From contig AZIN01000001.1 of NCBI GenBank assembly GCA_000511875.1, positions 1,619,332-1,683,331 on the forward strand: a DNA stretch of 64,000 nucleotides, in the 5' to 3' direction. This DNA is from Gammaproteobacteria bacterium MOLA455 (GTDB taxonomy: Bacteria; Pseudomonadota; Gammaproteobacteria; Pseudomonadales; Porticoccaceae). Below the pieces are notes generated by a model. It searched no databases and was not told the DNA's origin. It worked only from the letters and a program-made list of their open reading frames with translations. Positions 42,277 to 51,920 of the stretch are shown piece after piece. Position 1 is the stretch's first letter. Each line of letters begins with the position of its first letter. The translations under genes and the position numbers were made by a program.

Positions 42277-43038
42277 ATGGATAAATTAGCTTATACAGCA
42301 CTGTCGGCAATGCAGAGTCAATCTGTGGTGCGCGCAGCCATTACCAACGAACTGGCGAATGTCTCGACGATCGGCTTTAAGAAGAGTTTTCAGATTGCCT
42401 CATCTGCAGTAAAGATCGATGGCCCGGGACATGAGTCACGCTATCAGCCGGGTCTGCAGATTAATGATGTGATCAATCTGACACCAGGCACACCCATGAG
42501 CACCGGTCGGCCTCTAGATGTTGCGATGAACGATCAGACTGTATTGGCCGTGCAAAGCGCTGAGGGTGACATTGCCTTTACCCGCCGCGGTGACCTAAAA
42601 GTTAGTACGACAGGTGTACTTGAGAATGCTGAGGGTGGACTAGTGATGGGCGAGGGCGGGCCGATTACGGTGCCAGTCGGCAATCTTATCACTGTCAGTC
42701 CAGACGGCACTGTGTTTGCTCAGCTTCCCACTGAACCTGAGTCAGAGGCCATTGCCATAGGCCAATTGATGTTGCGCGACGCCAGCCAGACTGAATTAGT
42801 GCGACGCACAGATGGCTTATTCGAGCCCCGTGAAGCGGCATTAAAAGGCCAGGACTTTCCTACTGGTCCCAAGCCAGTGTCGGTCTCACCAGGCATGCTC
42901 GAGGGCAGCAACGTCAATCCGGTGGCAACCATGGTCAAAATGTTAGATTTCAGCCGTCAGTTTGAAATGCAGCTGAAATTAGTTAAAGAGACCCAGTCGA
43001 TCGACGAAGCTGGCTCAACAATGATGAGAATTCCTTAG
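42277..43038 (+). CDS. flgF: FlgF, proximal rod protein
   Basis: A 253-aa rod protein: N-terminal motif (AYTALSAMQSQSVVRAAITNELANVSTIGFKKSF), body, and C-terminal LEGSNVNPVATMVKMLDFSRQFEMQLKLVKETQSIDEAGSTMM. AGAGGAA precedes the ATG. Normal length and position before flgG. Confidence 0.96.
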   Translation: MDKLAYTALSAMQSQSVVRAAITNELANVSTIGFKKSFQIASSAVKIDGPGHESRYQPGLQINDVINLTPGTPMSTGRPLDVAMNDQTVLAVQSAEGDIAFTRRGDLKVSTTGVLENAEGGLVMGEGGPITVPVGNLITVSPDGTVFAQLPTEPESEAIAIGQLMLRDASQTELVRRTDGLFEPREAALKGQDFPTGPKPVSVSPGMLEGSNVNPVATMVKMLDFSRQFEMQLKLVKETQSIDEAGSTMMRIP

Positions 43039-43072
43039 GCCTTATAAGGCGTAACTGGAGAGGATAAAAACG

Positions 43073-43858
43073 ATGGATGCTTCACTTTGGATTGCTAAAA
43101 CAGGCCTGACTGCTCAGCAGACGCGCATGTCAGTTATTTCAAACAACCTGGCTAACGTCAATACCACGGGTTTTAAGAAAGACCGCGCGGTATTTGAAGA
43201 CCTGCTTTATCAAAACATTGTTCCTGCTGGTGGACAGGTTGACGCTGAGTCAGAAACCCCGACCGGACTGATGTTGGGTACAGGTACTCGAGTTGTGGCA
43301 ACTGAAAAGCTGCACGCTCAGGGCAATATTATCACCACCGAAAACGCATTGGATTTGGCGATTTCCGGCGATGGTTATTTTTCGGTGCAGCAGGCTGACG
43401 GCACCATCGCCTACAGTCGCGACGGTTCGTTTAAGCTTTCAGCTGATGGCAACCTAGTGACTGCCGGTGGTCAAGCAGTATTGCCTGCCATCACCGTGCC
43501 GCAGAACGCTGCCAGTCTGACCATTGGTCGCGATGGCATAGTGACAGTGGAATTGGCCAATGGCGGCGGGTCTAGCCAGATCGGACAGCTGCAGTTATCG
43601 CGCTTTGTGAACAACTCTGGATTGCAGCCGATTGGCCGCAATCTGATGCAACAGACCAATGCCAGTGGCGATCCTCTGGTTGTGCTGCCTGGCACTGATG
43701 GCGCTGGCATGCTGATGCAAGGGGCTCTCGAAGCCTCTAACGTCAATGTGGTTGAAGAGATGGTCAATATGATTGAGACCCAGCGCGCCTACGAGGTTAA
43801 CTCCAAGGCAATCTCCGCAGCAGACGGCATGCTGCGCTTCCTGAACAATAATCTTTAA
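43073..43858 (+). CDS. flgG: FlgG, distal rod protein
   Basis: A 261-aa protein with the highly conserved N-terminus (LWIAKTGLTAQQTRMSVISNNLANVNTTGFKKDRAVFEDLLYQ) and C-terminus (GALEASNVNVVEEMVNMIETQRAYEVNSKAI). It builds the distal rod that spans the P and L rings. A GGAGAGG site precedes the ATG. Confidence 0.98.
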   Translation: MDASLWIAKTGLTAQQTRMSVISNNLANVNTTGFKKDRAVFEDLLYQNIVPAGGQVDAESETPTGLMLGTGTRVVATEKLHAQGNIITTENALDLAISGDGYFSVQQADGTIAYSRDGSFKLSADGNLVTAGGQAVLPAITVPQNAASLTIGRDGIVTVELANGGGSSQIGQLQLSRFVNNSGLQPIGRNLMQQTNASGDPLVVLPGTDGAGMLMQGALEASNVNVVEEMVNMIETQRAYEVNSKAISAADGMLRFLNNNL

Positions 43859-43867
43859 GGCTGAGTG

Positions 43868-44566
43868 ATGACTATTCTGCGCGCCATGGTAATTAGTGCA
43901 ACAGCAACCCTACTGGGTGCGTGCGCGACCCAACCGAACCTGATGCCAAGCGCTGAATTTGCCCCGGTACAGCCGGCACCTGTAGCACCGGCCACAGCGG
44001 CAACCGGTGCCATCTTTAACAATGGCATGGGTCTGTTTGGCGATCTGCGCAGCTATCAGGGCGGCGATTTAAAAGTTGGCGACCTGATTACGGTGCTTCT
44101 CAGCGAGACCACCCAGGCCTCACGCAGCAGCGATATTTCTACTAGTCGTGCCGCAACAAACGATGTTGTCACTGAAGCGCAAAAAGACTCTGTCCTATCT
44201 AAGATCGGTCGCGGCACCGGATTCTTTAGCGATTTTAAATTAGACGGTGGAACTGTTACCAGTGACGGCACGGGCACTGCTGGTCAGGCCGCTTCATTGA
44301 CGGGTTCTATTTCCGCCATGGTGGTTGAAGTGCTGAGTAACGGCAACCTAGTAATTCTCGGTGAGAAGCAATTGGCTCTTACCGAGGGCAGCGAGTTTAT
44401 TCGCGTCAAGGGCATTATCCGCCCGGCAGATATCCAGCCTGACAATACTGTGTTGTCGCGACGTATTGCCAATGCACAAATTTCTTACCGTGGTACAGGT
44501 GATCTAGCCAATGCGTCAAAGCCAGGCTGGGGCACAGGACTTATATTTAAATTCTGGCCGTTTTAA
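43868..44566 (+). CDS. flgH: FlgH, L-ring lipoprotein
   Basis: A 232-aa lipoprotein from the ATG at 43868, with a GTG one codon before. The signal ends at lipobox LLGAC (C18). The conserved L-ring blocks (GDLKVGDLITVLLSETTQASRSS, SARISYRGTGD-like NAQISYRGTGDLANASKPGWGTGLIFKFWPF) are present. It forms the outer-membrane bushing of the rod. Confidence 0.97.
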   Translation: MTILRAMVISATATLLGACATQPNLMPSAEFAPVQPAPVAPATAATGAIFNNGMGLFGDLRSYQGGDLKVGDLITVLLSETTQASRSSDISTSRAATNDVVTEAQKDSVLSKIGRGTGFFSDFKLDGGTVTSDGTGTAGQAASLTGSISAMVVEVLSNGNLVILGEKQLALTEGSEFIRVKGIIRPADIQPDNTVLSRRIANAQISYRGTGDLANASKPGWGTGLIFKFWPF

Positions 44567-44587
44567 GCGGTTGCAGGAGATAGCTTT

Positions 44588-45769
44588 ATGTTGGACAGCA
44601 CTATGTTAAATAGCACCTTGTTAAAACTAAGATGGTTGATTTTGTTGAGTGCACTGATCGCCAGTGCTGTCAGTGCCGACCGTATCAAAGATCTGACCGA
44701 TGTCGCCGGCGTGCGCTCTAACCAGCTGGTGGGTTTTGGTCTGGTTGTGGGTTTGCAGGGTACTGGCGACGGTAAAGATCTACCCCTCTCAGCTCAGAGT
44801 CTTAAAACATTGCTGTCGGGTTTGGGTGTCAGTGTCGACGGCCCAGTAAGTGACTTCGATCTAGGTGATGCCATGGCGTCACTGGCCTCACAGAATGCCC
44901 AGAAAGAAATGAAATTAGAAAACGTGGCTGCAGTAATGGTCACGGCGGATATGCCAGCCTTCGCCAAGCCGGGTCAGCGTATAGATATCAATGTCTCCGC
45001 CATCGGCGTCGCTGAAAGCCTGCGCGGCGGCAACTTGGTGATGACCCAATTGCGTGGTGTTGACGGCAATACCTATGCCCTGGCTCAGGGTGCCATGACC
45101 GTCACCGGGATCTCGGCAGATGCCGCTGGCACCAGCGTGACTATCGGTGTGCCGACCTCTGGCCGTATTCCCAATGGCGCCACGGTTGAGCGCTTAGTGG
45201 AAACGCCTTTTGACACGTCTGAATATATAGTTCTGAACACAAGGGACAATGACTTTTCCACCTCTAATGCCATTACCCAAGTGATCAATGACACCTTTGG
45301 TGCCGGCGTTGCCAGTGCCTTGGACGGGGTTTCCATCGCGGTCATGGCACCTGCAGATTCCTCTCAGCGAGTGGCTTTCATGAGCATGATTGAGAACCTT
45401 GATGTCACTCCGGGCGAACCCTCTGCACGAGTGGTTATTAACTCGCGCACCGGCACTGCCGTGATCAATCGCAATGTGCGCGTCAATGCGGTTGCGGTGA
45501 CTCATGGCACTATCTCGGTGCGTATTTCGGCGACCAATGAAATCAGTCAGCCCAATGCCTTTAGCGATGGCGTAACCGCTGGTGTGACGAATGCTGATGT
45601 GGACGTCGAAGAGCCAAACAATAAAATGTTTTTATTCCAGCCAGGTGTCGATCTACGAGAAATCGTCGATGCAGTAAACCAGGTCGGCGCTACACCCTCA
45701 TCGCTGATTGCGATTCTTGAAGCGCTAAAAAGCTCCGGCAGTTTGCGCGCTGAATTAGTGGTGATCTAA
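44588..45769 (+). CDS. flgI: FlgI, P-ring protein
   Basis: A 393-aa periplasmic protein with a signal peptide (ending about residue 30, SAVSA) and the family blocks DRIKDLTDVAGVRSNQLVGFGLVVGLQGTGD, NVAAVMVTADMPAFAKPGQRIDINVSAIG and VVINSRTGTAVINRNV. It forms the P-ring in the peptidoglycan layer. GGAG precedes the ATG; several alternative Met codons lie in the first six residues. Confidence 0.97.
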   Translation: MLDSTMLNSTLLKLRWLILLSALIASAVSADRIKDLTDVAGVRSNQLVGFGLVVGLQGTGDGKDLPLSAQSLKTLLSGLGVSVDGPVSDFDLGDAMASLASQNAQKEMKLENVAAVMVTADMPAFAKPGQRIDINVSAIGVAESLRGGNLVMTQLRGVDGNTYALAQGAMTVTGISADAAGTSVTIGVPTSGRIPNGATVERLVETPFDTSEYIVLNTRDNDFSTSNAITQVINDTFGAGVASALDGVSIAVMAPADSSQRVAFMSMIENLDVTPGEPSARVVINSRTGTAVINRNVRVNAVAVTHGTISVRISATNEISQPNAFSDGVTAGVTNADVDVEEPNNKMFLFQPGVDLREIVDAVNQVGATPSSLIAILEALKSSGSLRAELVVI

Positions 45770-46210
45770 ATGGCCGATATTAGCCTCTCAGCCAAAAGTC
45801 ACCTGGATTTCGCCGGCCTTGGCAACCTCAAGGCCCGTGCCAAGCGCGACGACGCCGGTGCCGCCGAGGAGGTGGGCCAGCAGTTCGAAGCGATGTTTAT
45901 CCAGATGATGTTTAAGTCTATGCGCGAAGCCAATGCGCCGATGAAAAGCGACCTAATGGGCTCTTCCAGTCAGGACACCTTTGAGCAGATGTATCACGAA
46001 GAACTGTCTCAGGTGATGGCCCAGAATGGCGCCTTCGGTATGGGTAAGTGGATTAGCGAGCAAGTCAAGGGCGCGGCACCGTCCAAGGCGATTGAAGCCT
46101 ATGAACAGATGCCGGCTGCGGGTATGGCAATACAAAAGGCGCCGGCGAAGCCGATCAATATTGAGCGTGGCGATGGCACAAGCGCTTTGCCGTTAAATAG
46201 CCGACGCTGA
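45770..46210 (+). CDS. flgJ: FlgJ, rod-cap domain only
   Basis: A 146-aa protein starting at the base after the flgI stop. It contains the N-terminal rod-capping domain (EVGQQFEAMFIQMMFKSMREANAPMKSDLMGSSSQDTFEQMYHEELSQVMAQNGAFGMGKWISEQV). The C-terminal muramidase domain, found in the roughly 310-aa two-domain FlgJ of most gammaproteobacteria, is missing; the tail is short and Pro/Ala-rich. A separate peptidoglycan hydrolase is therefore needed to let the rod through, and none is encoded in this window. Confidence 0.92.
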   Translation: MADISLSAKSHLDFAGLGNLKARAKRDDAGAAEEVGQQFEAMFIQMMFKSMREANAPMKSDLMGSSSQDTFEQMYHEELSQVMAQNGAFGMGKWISEQVKGAAPSKAIEAYEQMPAAGMAIQKAPAKPINIERGDGTSALPLNSRR

Positions 46211-46296
46211 GTTCGCGTTAGCAGTGATTGACAAAAGATAAGTACTTAACAAAAAGCACTTTATAACAAGCACTAAGCACATTTAAGGAGGGGACT

Positions 46297-49200
46297 ATGG
46301 CAGATATTCTATCGATCGGAGCAGGCGCTACTCAGTTGTATCGTCAGGCCCTTTCAACTGTCGGTAATAATATTGCCAACCTCAATACTGAGGGCTATTC
46401 GCGGCAGGTAACCGAGACGTCGGAGAATGCGCCGAGCCAGCAGGGTACGGTATTTGTCGGCTCCGGTGCGCGCCTGGCCAATATCGAACGGGCCTATGAC
46501 GAATTTGCCGAGTCGAGTCTGCGTGACAGTGGCAGCAAGTTGGCCACTCAGCAACCGATGATTGACTACGCCAACCGCGTAGTTGACATTATGGGTTCTG
46601 AGGCCTCAGGTCTCTCCAGTGCCATGGACCAGTTTTTTGCCTCCGCCAGTGCGCTCAGCTCCGACCCCGCATCAATTAATTTACGCAGTAATTTTCTTCG
46701 TGATGCCGACGGCATGACCGCACGCTTTCGCGAATTATCGGGCCAGCTCAACGCTGTTGAAATCGAAACTCGCGAGAACATTGATATACAGATCGGCAGC
46801 TTAAACAGCCTCTCTGACAAACTCGCTTTCGTCAATCGCCAGCTCAACAAAAAACTCACCCTCGACAGTCAGCCGCCAATGTTGCTCGATCAGCGCGACC
46901 AGTTGTTGCGGGATATGTCAGCGGTAACCAAGATTCATGTTACAGAGGCTACCTCCGGTCAGGTGCAGGTGCGTCTGGGTAGCAGTGCTGGCAGCCTTAT
47001 CGCCGACAGCAAGACCGCCTATGATCTGGGTGCCGCTTTTAGTGAAAGCGACCCAGGTCGTGTGGATCTGATTATCGAACCCTACGGTGATCGGCGCGCG
47101 GCCAGTGTGGTGAGCAGCGGCACCCTCGGTGGACTGCTAAACTTCCGCACCCAGACACTCTCTCCGGCCATGGATAGCTTTGACTATTTAGCGCAAACGC
47201 TGGTTGCCGAAGTCAATCAGATTCATAACGCCGGTCTCGATGGACGCGGTGAGCCAGGTACTGATCTGTTTGCTATAGATCCGATTTTTGATATCACTGC
47301 TGCAGCGGGAAACAACAATGCCAGCTTAGAGGTTCAGGTCACAGACCCTGAAGCCTTTGACTATGCGCCCTTTCGTGTCACCTGGGTCAGCGAGCAGAAT
47401 AGCTGGCGCATTGAAGATTTAAGCAGCGGTGCCATCACCCAAGCGGCCCCAGGGTCGAGCAACTTTGACTACGCTGGGCTCAATATCTCTGTGGACAGCA
47501 TGCCTCTGGATGGCGAGAGCTATACCATCACTCCTCTGACGCGACCTGCTAGCGGCATTCGTATTGTTCAGACCGATCCGCTGTCAGTTGCCACTGGCGA
47601 CACCATGCGGGTTATGAGCGACTTCACCAATCTCGGCACGGCAACCGCAAGTCTGGAACAGATTAGCGTCGACCAAAACGCCACCTTTGATTTTGGCAAG
47701 GCTATAAATAGTCTCGGCAATAACCCCAGTGCGGCTGCCGGTGAAGCGATAGCGGCGAATTATTTATCCCCTGCCTTCGTTATTCCCCAGGGCAGTACCC
47801 AGACATCACTGATGATGGAAGTACCCTATGACAGCGATCTCAGTTTTCAGGTGATGACCGCTGACGCAGTGCATCTTCTGGGTCACAGCCTCGATCAAGC
47901 TCAGCAGGCGACCTTGGTTTCTGGTGATTCCGGATTTAACAGTGCTAGTAGTTACAGCGCCTCGTACCTCAATGCCACAGGCTCAGATGCCTATCTGGAT
48001 ATGCAGTTGACCTATGGCTTTTTGGCCAGTGAAGTTGAGCGCAAAGACTGGCAGGTGAGTGACACTGGCATTACCGATGCCTTTGAGATTACCACCATCC
48101 CTGCATCAGCGGCGTCAGACCGCGTGCGCCTTCAGGACAATGAATCCTCGGTGGCGATTGATTTGATCAGTGCAAATGCGCTGGTCTTAAACGGTACCTC
48201 GCTATCTAACCTTTCCTTGGCGGCCGGGCAGACAACATCTGCGGCGGCCATGGCCAGCTGGTTAAACAGCGCCTCGCCAGCCACTGGGGTCAGCGCAACG
48301 GCGAGCAATATTATTGAGCTCGATGCCGAAGGCATCGACTTTACCCAGCAGTTGACCATCAACAACGTCACCATTGGTGATGGCTCTCTGTTGACCTCGG
48401 CCGACCAGTTGGCGAATGCCATCAACCTGGTCACAGCTAACACCAATGTGGTTGCCACTGTGACCCCAGATAACCGCTTGCAGCTGACGAATTCTGTGGG
48501 TTTCGAGGGCGCCAATATTACTCTGGGCAACCCGGATGCCTCGTCTACCAGCAATGCTCTGGGTCAGAAAAACACCACCTTTAGCGGACAGCTTGAGTTG
48601 CAGGGTGCTGAAGAAATTCGCTTCACCTTTGGCGACGATGGGCGGCCAGCTGATTTAGCTGTACTGGGTCTGCGCACCGGCATCTATGTGAATGGCCCGG
48701 TAACCGAAGATCTCGCCGTTTTTGTTACCGGCAGTGGCAGCGCCTCAGTGGCGGCAGGCTTTGGTGCAACGGACAAAAATGCTGTCGCCGCGAGTCAGCA
48801 ACAGCCGTTCACGATCAAATTTTTATCTGATACGGAATACAGTATTACTGATAACCTCAGCGACACTGTTGTCGCCACCCGCAGCTACAGCTTGGGTGAT
48901 GATATTGTCCATAACGACATGCTTGTGGCGCTTCAGGGCATACCTCAGGCAGGCGACCGCTTTAATATCGAGAGCAATGCCGACGGTATTGGCGACAACG
49001 GCAATATCCGTCGCATAGTTGAACTGCAAGACAAGCCGCTGTTGGACGACGGGCGCACCTTTAGTGAGTCCTATATCACTCTGGTTGGTAGCGTTGGCAG
49101 CAAAGCCGCCCTGGCAATGATGTCTAAGGAAGCCATGCAGGTGGTCTTCGACCAGGCAGTGGCCTCAAAAGACCAGATTTCCGGAGTCAGCTTAGATGAG

Positions 49201-49302
49201 GAAGCCGCTGAACTGATTCGTTTTCAGCAGGCCTATCAGGCCTCGGCACAAATTATTCAGGTAGCCTCCAAGCTATTTGATTCTATATTAACGATTCGTT
49301 AA
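46297..49302 (+). CDS. flgK: FlgK, hook-filament junction protein 1, unusually long
   Basis: A 1001-aa protein; the family is usually 450-650 aa. N-terminal (ILSIGAGATQLYRQALSTVGNNIANLNTEGYSRQVTE) and C-terminal (SGVSLDEEAAELIRFQQAYQASAQIIQVASKLFDSIL) segments are typical. The centre is a large Ser/Thr/Asp-rich beta region, paralleling the expansion in FlgE. A strong AAGGAGGGG ribosome site precedes the ATG. An 86-bp gap separates it from flgJ; I find no clear promoter there. Confidence 0.95.
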   Translation: MADILSIGAGATQLYRQALSTVGNNIANLNTEGYSRQVTETSENAPSQQGTVFVGSGARLANIERAYDEFAESSLRDSGSKLATQQPMIDYANRVVDIMGSEASGLSSAMDQFFASASALSSDPASINLRSNFLRDADGMTARFRELSGQLNAVEIETRENIDIQIGSLNSLSDKLAFVNRQLNKKLTLDSQPPMLLDQRDQLLRDMSAVTKIHVTEATSGQVQVRLGSSAGSLIADSKTAYDLGAAFSESDPGRVDLIIEPYGDRRAASVVSSGTLGGLLNFRTQTLSPAMDSFDYLAQTLVAEVNQIHNAGLDGRGEPGTDLFAIDPIFDITAAAGNNNASLEVQVTDPEAFDYAPFRVTWVSEQNSWRIEDLSSGAITQAAPGSSNFDYAGLNISVDSMPLDGESYTITPLTRPASGIRIVQTDPLSVATGDTMRVMSDFTNLGTATASLEQISVDQNATFDFGKAINSLGNNPSAAAGEAIAANYLSPAFVIPQGSTQTSLMMEVPYDSDLSFQVMTADAVHLLGHSLDQAQQATLVSGDSGFNSASSYSASYLNATGSDAYLDMQLTYGFLASEVERKDWQVSDTGITDAFEITTIPASAASDRVRLQDNESSVAIDLISANALVLNGTSLSNLSLAAGQTTSAAAMASWLNSASPATGVSATASNIIELDAEGIDFTQQLTINNVTIGDGSLLTSADQLANAINLVTANTNVVATVTPDNRLQLTNSVGFEGANITLGNPDASSTSNALGQKNTTFSGQLELQGAEEIRFTFGDDGRPADLAVLGLRTGIYVNGPVTEDLAVFVTGSGSASVAAGFGATDKNAVAASQQQPFTIKFLSDTEYSITDNLSDTVVATRSYSLGDDIVHNDMLVALQGIPQAGDRFNIESNADGIGDNGNIRRIVELQDKPLLDDGRTFSESYITLVGSVGSKAALAMMSKEAMQVVFDQAVASKDQISGVSLDEEAAELIRFQQAYQASAQIIQVASKLFDSILTIR

Positions 49303-49313
49303 GGAATTGACTG

Positions 49314-50234
49314 ATGAAAGTCTCAACCAGCCAAATATTTGAGCGTGCCACTACCCAGATGGCCCAGCAGCAGTCGAAAGTCGCCACAATGCAAACTCAG
49401 CTGGCAACCGGCAAGCAGGTTCTTCGACCCAGCGACAGCCCGGAGCAAGCGGGCATGATTCAACGTCTGAGTAGCGCCTTAAATCGCCAGGATGTTTACA
49501 GCAGCAACCTGGATGCGATCAACAGTCGTTTGGGTGCTGAAGAAGCGGCACTGATGAGTTCTGAGGATATTATGCAGCGGGTTCGCGAGCTCGCCGTGCA
49601 AGCTAGCAGCGACACCATGTCTGTTGCTGACCGCAAAATTATTGCCTCGGAGGTGACAGCCTTGCGGGATCAGCTGCTATCTCTGGCCAATGCTCAGGAT
49701 GTCTCTGGTAACTATGTTTTTTCAGGCTCTATGGTCAGAGACCAACCTTTTACTGAAGACGCCGCGGGCAACTTGGTTTATCAGGGTGACCAAAATCGTA
49801 TGCTGGTAGATGTTTCCGATCAACGTCAGCTGGCGCTCAATCGCCCTGGCAATGAGGTGTTCTCCAGTGTGATTCGTGAAACCGATAGCGTCAGTGAGCG
49901 AGTTGGCTTTTTCCAAGTGATCGATGATTTTAATGCCGCCCTGCTCAACCAAGATTCTGGACAACTGCAGAACAGCCTTGCGGAAGTCAGTGAGCTAACC
50001 CTGAATATAGCGGTCTCTATCGCCGATGTCGGTAGTCGCCTGCGCATCAGCGAGCTGCAAAGCGATAGCCTAGCTGACGCTAAGCTTCGCTATCAGGCAT
50101 TGCTGTCCGGTGCCGAAGATTTAGATTACGCCACTGCCATTACCCAGCTGACTTCTGAAATTATGTCACTGGAAGCAGGGCAGAGCAGCTTTGCAAAAAT
50201 TTCCCAGTTGACATTATTTGACTATATCCGCTAA
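49314..50234 (+). CDS. flgL: FlgL, hook-filament junction protein 2
   Basis: A 306-aa protein with a flagellin-like N-terminus (MKVSTSQIFERATTQMAQQQSKVATMQTQLATGKQVLRPSDSPEQA) and C-terminus (LDYATAITQLTSEIMSLEAGQSSFAKISQLTLFDYIR). Slightly shorter than many FlgL. It joins FlgK to the filament. It starts 11 bp after flgK. Confidence 0.96.
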   Translation: MKVSTSQIFERATTQMAQQQSKVATMQTQLATGKQVLRPSDSPEQAGMIQRLSSALNRQDVYSSNLDAINSRLGAEEAALMSSEDIMQRVRELAVQASSDTMSVADRKIIASEVTALRDQLLSLANAQDVSGNYVFSGSMVRDQPFTEDAAGNLVYQGDQNRMLVDVSDQRQLALNRPGNEVFSSVIRETDSVSERVGFFQVIDDFNAALLNQDSGQLQNSLAEVSELTLNIAVSIADVGSRLRISELQSDSLADAKLRYQALLSGAEDLDYATAITQLTSEIMSLEAGQSSFAKISQLTLFDYIR

Positions 50235-50267
50235 CGCACCCCCGAATTGAAAAGCGAGACAGTATAG

Positions 50268-51698
50268 ATGGCCGAAGTCACCGCAGCCGATAGCCCCACA
50301 GCACAGATTATGAAGACTCTGGGCGCTGGCTCAGGAATCAACATCACCGAATTGGCGCAGAACCTAACCGATGTGGACAAGGCGCCACGCCAAGAAAAAA
50401 TCGACGCCGCGGTCGCCGCTACGGAAGCCAAAATTTCTGCCTACGGTTTAATTTCCTATCAGGTCAGCCTGCTGCAAAGCGCCTTTGAAGCACTCAATGA
50501 TGCTGACGAATTGGCCACTAATACAGCCAGCTCCAATGACCCAGCTGTGAGCCTTAATAGTGTCGATGGCACCTCAGAAGCCGGCTCTCATATTATTGAA
50601 GTAACCCAGCTGGCGCTTGAGCAGCGGGTAAAGTCCGCCGAGTACAGCACCTCCACCACTAGCCTCAATTCCGGCAGCGCTTTTGATATTGCCTTTGCTG
50701 TAGGTGCCACCAGCACCACTAGCAGCACTGTGACGGTGGAAGTCGATACTCCAGAAGGGGTCGTCAGTGCGATTAACGATGCCGATATGGGTATCACCGC
50801 GAGCCTGATCGATACGGGTATTGCCGGCGCCAACTACCGCATTGTGCTCAGTGGAGCCACTGGCAGCGAAGGGGCTTTTAGCGTTTCTTCGACTCCTGAT
50901 TTGGGTTTTGCTACCCCGGCTAATAGCTTGCAGTCAGCCCAGGATGCGAGTCTTGAGTTTAACGGTCTGGCGGTTACTCGCAGCAGTAACGAGGTGTCGG
51001 ATCTGATTACTGGGGCCACGCTGACATTAAATGCGGTCACCTCCTCGGCGGCGCGGTTAACCGTCAGCAGTGATAAAAGCACTCTAAAGACCGGCATTGA
51101 AAATGTTGTGACGGTCTACAATGATTTTCGCGACATTATGGATACCTTTGTTAAGGCGCCTCAGGAAGATGTTGAATTCAGTGGTGCACTGCAGCGTGAT
51201 CTCGCCGTTGCGCGGCATGTTATGGAGCAGGTGCGAACCTCATTGTTTGACGATTCCTCCACCGCCTCTGGAGATATAACCGGGCTGCGGGATATAGGTG
51301 TCAGTGTTGATCAGAAAGGTCGCCTCACCTTTGATGAGGATGACTACGATAGCGCCATTGCCGATGATTACGATGATGTGGTGATGATGCTAACCGCCAA
51401 TACCAGCGATCAAAATCTCTATGGCACCGCCGCAAAAGGTTTAGCTCAGGATATAGCCACCACTCTTGAGAGTCTCACTGACAGTGACAGTCTGTTGGCT
51501 ACCAGAGAGGCCAGTGCCGAAGTGGCGTTGGAAGACTATCAAGAGCAGTTAGAAGAGTTAGAGCTGCGTATGGCAGCAGTATACGATCGCTACCTCGGCC
51601 AATTTGCCACTATGGAATCCATGGTTGAGCGTCTCAATGGCACCAGAGAATATCTTGAAGGGCAGCTGGAATCTCTATCTAAGGCATATGATAACTAA
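50268..51698 (+). CDS. fliD: FliD, filament cap protein
   Basis: A 476-aa protein with the FliD N-terminal block (GAGSGINITELAQNLTDVDKAPRQEKIDAAVAATEAKISAYG), a Ser/Thr-rich middle that includes the FliD signature, and a C-terminal coiled region (EVALEDYQEQLEELELRMAAVYDRYLGQFATMESMVERLNGTREYLEGQL). It caps the filament and folds exported flagellin. It follows flgL by 33 bp; the flagellin chaperone fliS is far away. A clear terminator follows. Confidence 0.95.
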   Translation: MAEVTAADSPTAQIMKTLGAGSGINITELAQNLTDVDKAPRQEKIDAAVAATEAKISAYGLISYQVSLLQSAFEALNDADELATNTASSNDPAVSLNSVDGTSEAGSHIIEVTQLALEQRVKSAEYSTSTTSLNSGSAFDIAFAVGATSTTSSTVTVEVDTPEGVVSAINDADMGITASLIDTGIAGANYRIVLSGATGSEGAFSVSSTPDLGFATPANSLQSAQDASLEFNGLAVTRSSNEVSDLITGATLTLNAVTSSAARLTVSSDKSTLKTGIENVVTVYNDFRDIMDTFVKAPQEDVEFSGALQRDLAVARHVMEQVRTSLFDDSSTASGDITGLRDIGVSVDQKGRLTFDEDDYDSAIADDYDDVVMMLTANTSDQNLYGTAAKGLAQDIATTLESLTDSDSLLATREASAEVALEDYQEQLEELELRMAAVYDRYLGQFATMESMVERLNGTREYLEGQLESLSKAYDN

Positions 51699-51729
51699 AT
51701 TAGTTCGCCTTGAATCGCAGACAGTAAAG

Positions 51730-51753
51730 ACCCGCATATTGTGCGGGTTTTTT
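51730..51753 (+). terminator. Rho-independent terminator after fliD
   Basis: CCCGCA (51731-51736), short loop, TGCGGG (51742-51747) and a run of six T on the plus strand, 32 bp after the fliD stop. It ends the long flgB-fliD block. Confidence 0.85.
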
Positions 51754-51761
51754 ATATCCGG

Positions 51762-51791
51762 TTTTTCACTTTTCACTTTTCACTTTTCACT
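51762..51791. repeat. Four tandem copies of a 7-bp unit (TTTTCAC)
   Basis: TTTTCAC is repeated four times without interruption between the fliD terminator and the terminator of the converging flagellin gene. No coding overlap. It is a simple microsatellite, prone to slippage. Confidence 0.85.
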
Positions 51792-51859
51792 CAGCGCTCA
51801 GCTCTGAGAAGAGTCAGTTTAAGCCACTGAAGAGTCAGTAATAGAAAACAACAGATAAT

Positions 51860-51888
51860 AAAAAAACCCGACTCATAGAGCCGGGTTT
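51860..51888 (-). terminator. Rho-independent terminator of flagellin 2
   Basis: On the minus strand AAACCCG(G)CTC, loop, GAGTCGGGTTT is followed by a T-run (A-run at 51860-51866 on the plus strand). It lies 33 bp after the stop of the flagellin gene. Confidence 0.85.
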
Positions 51889-51920
51889 GCTTTACTGCGG
51901 TGTAGCTGGTGATGTCTATA

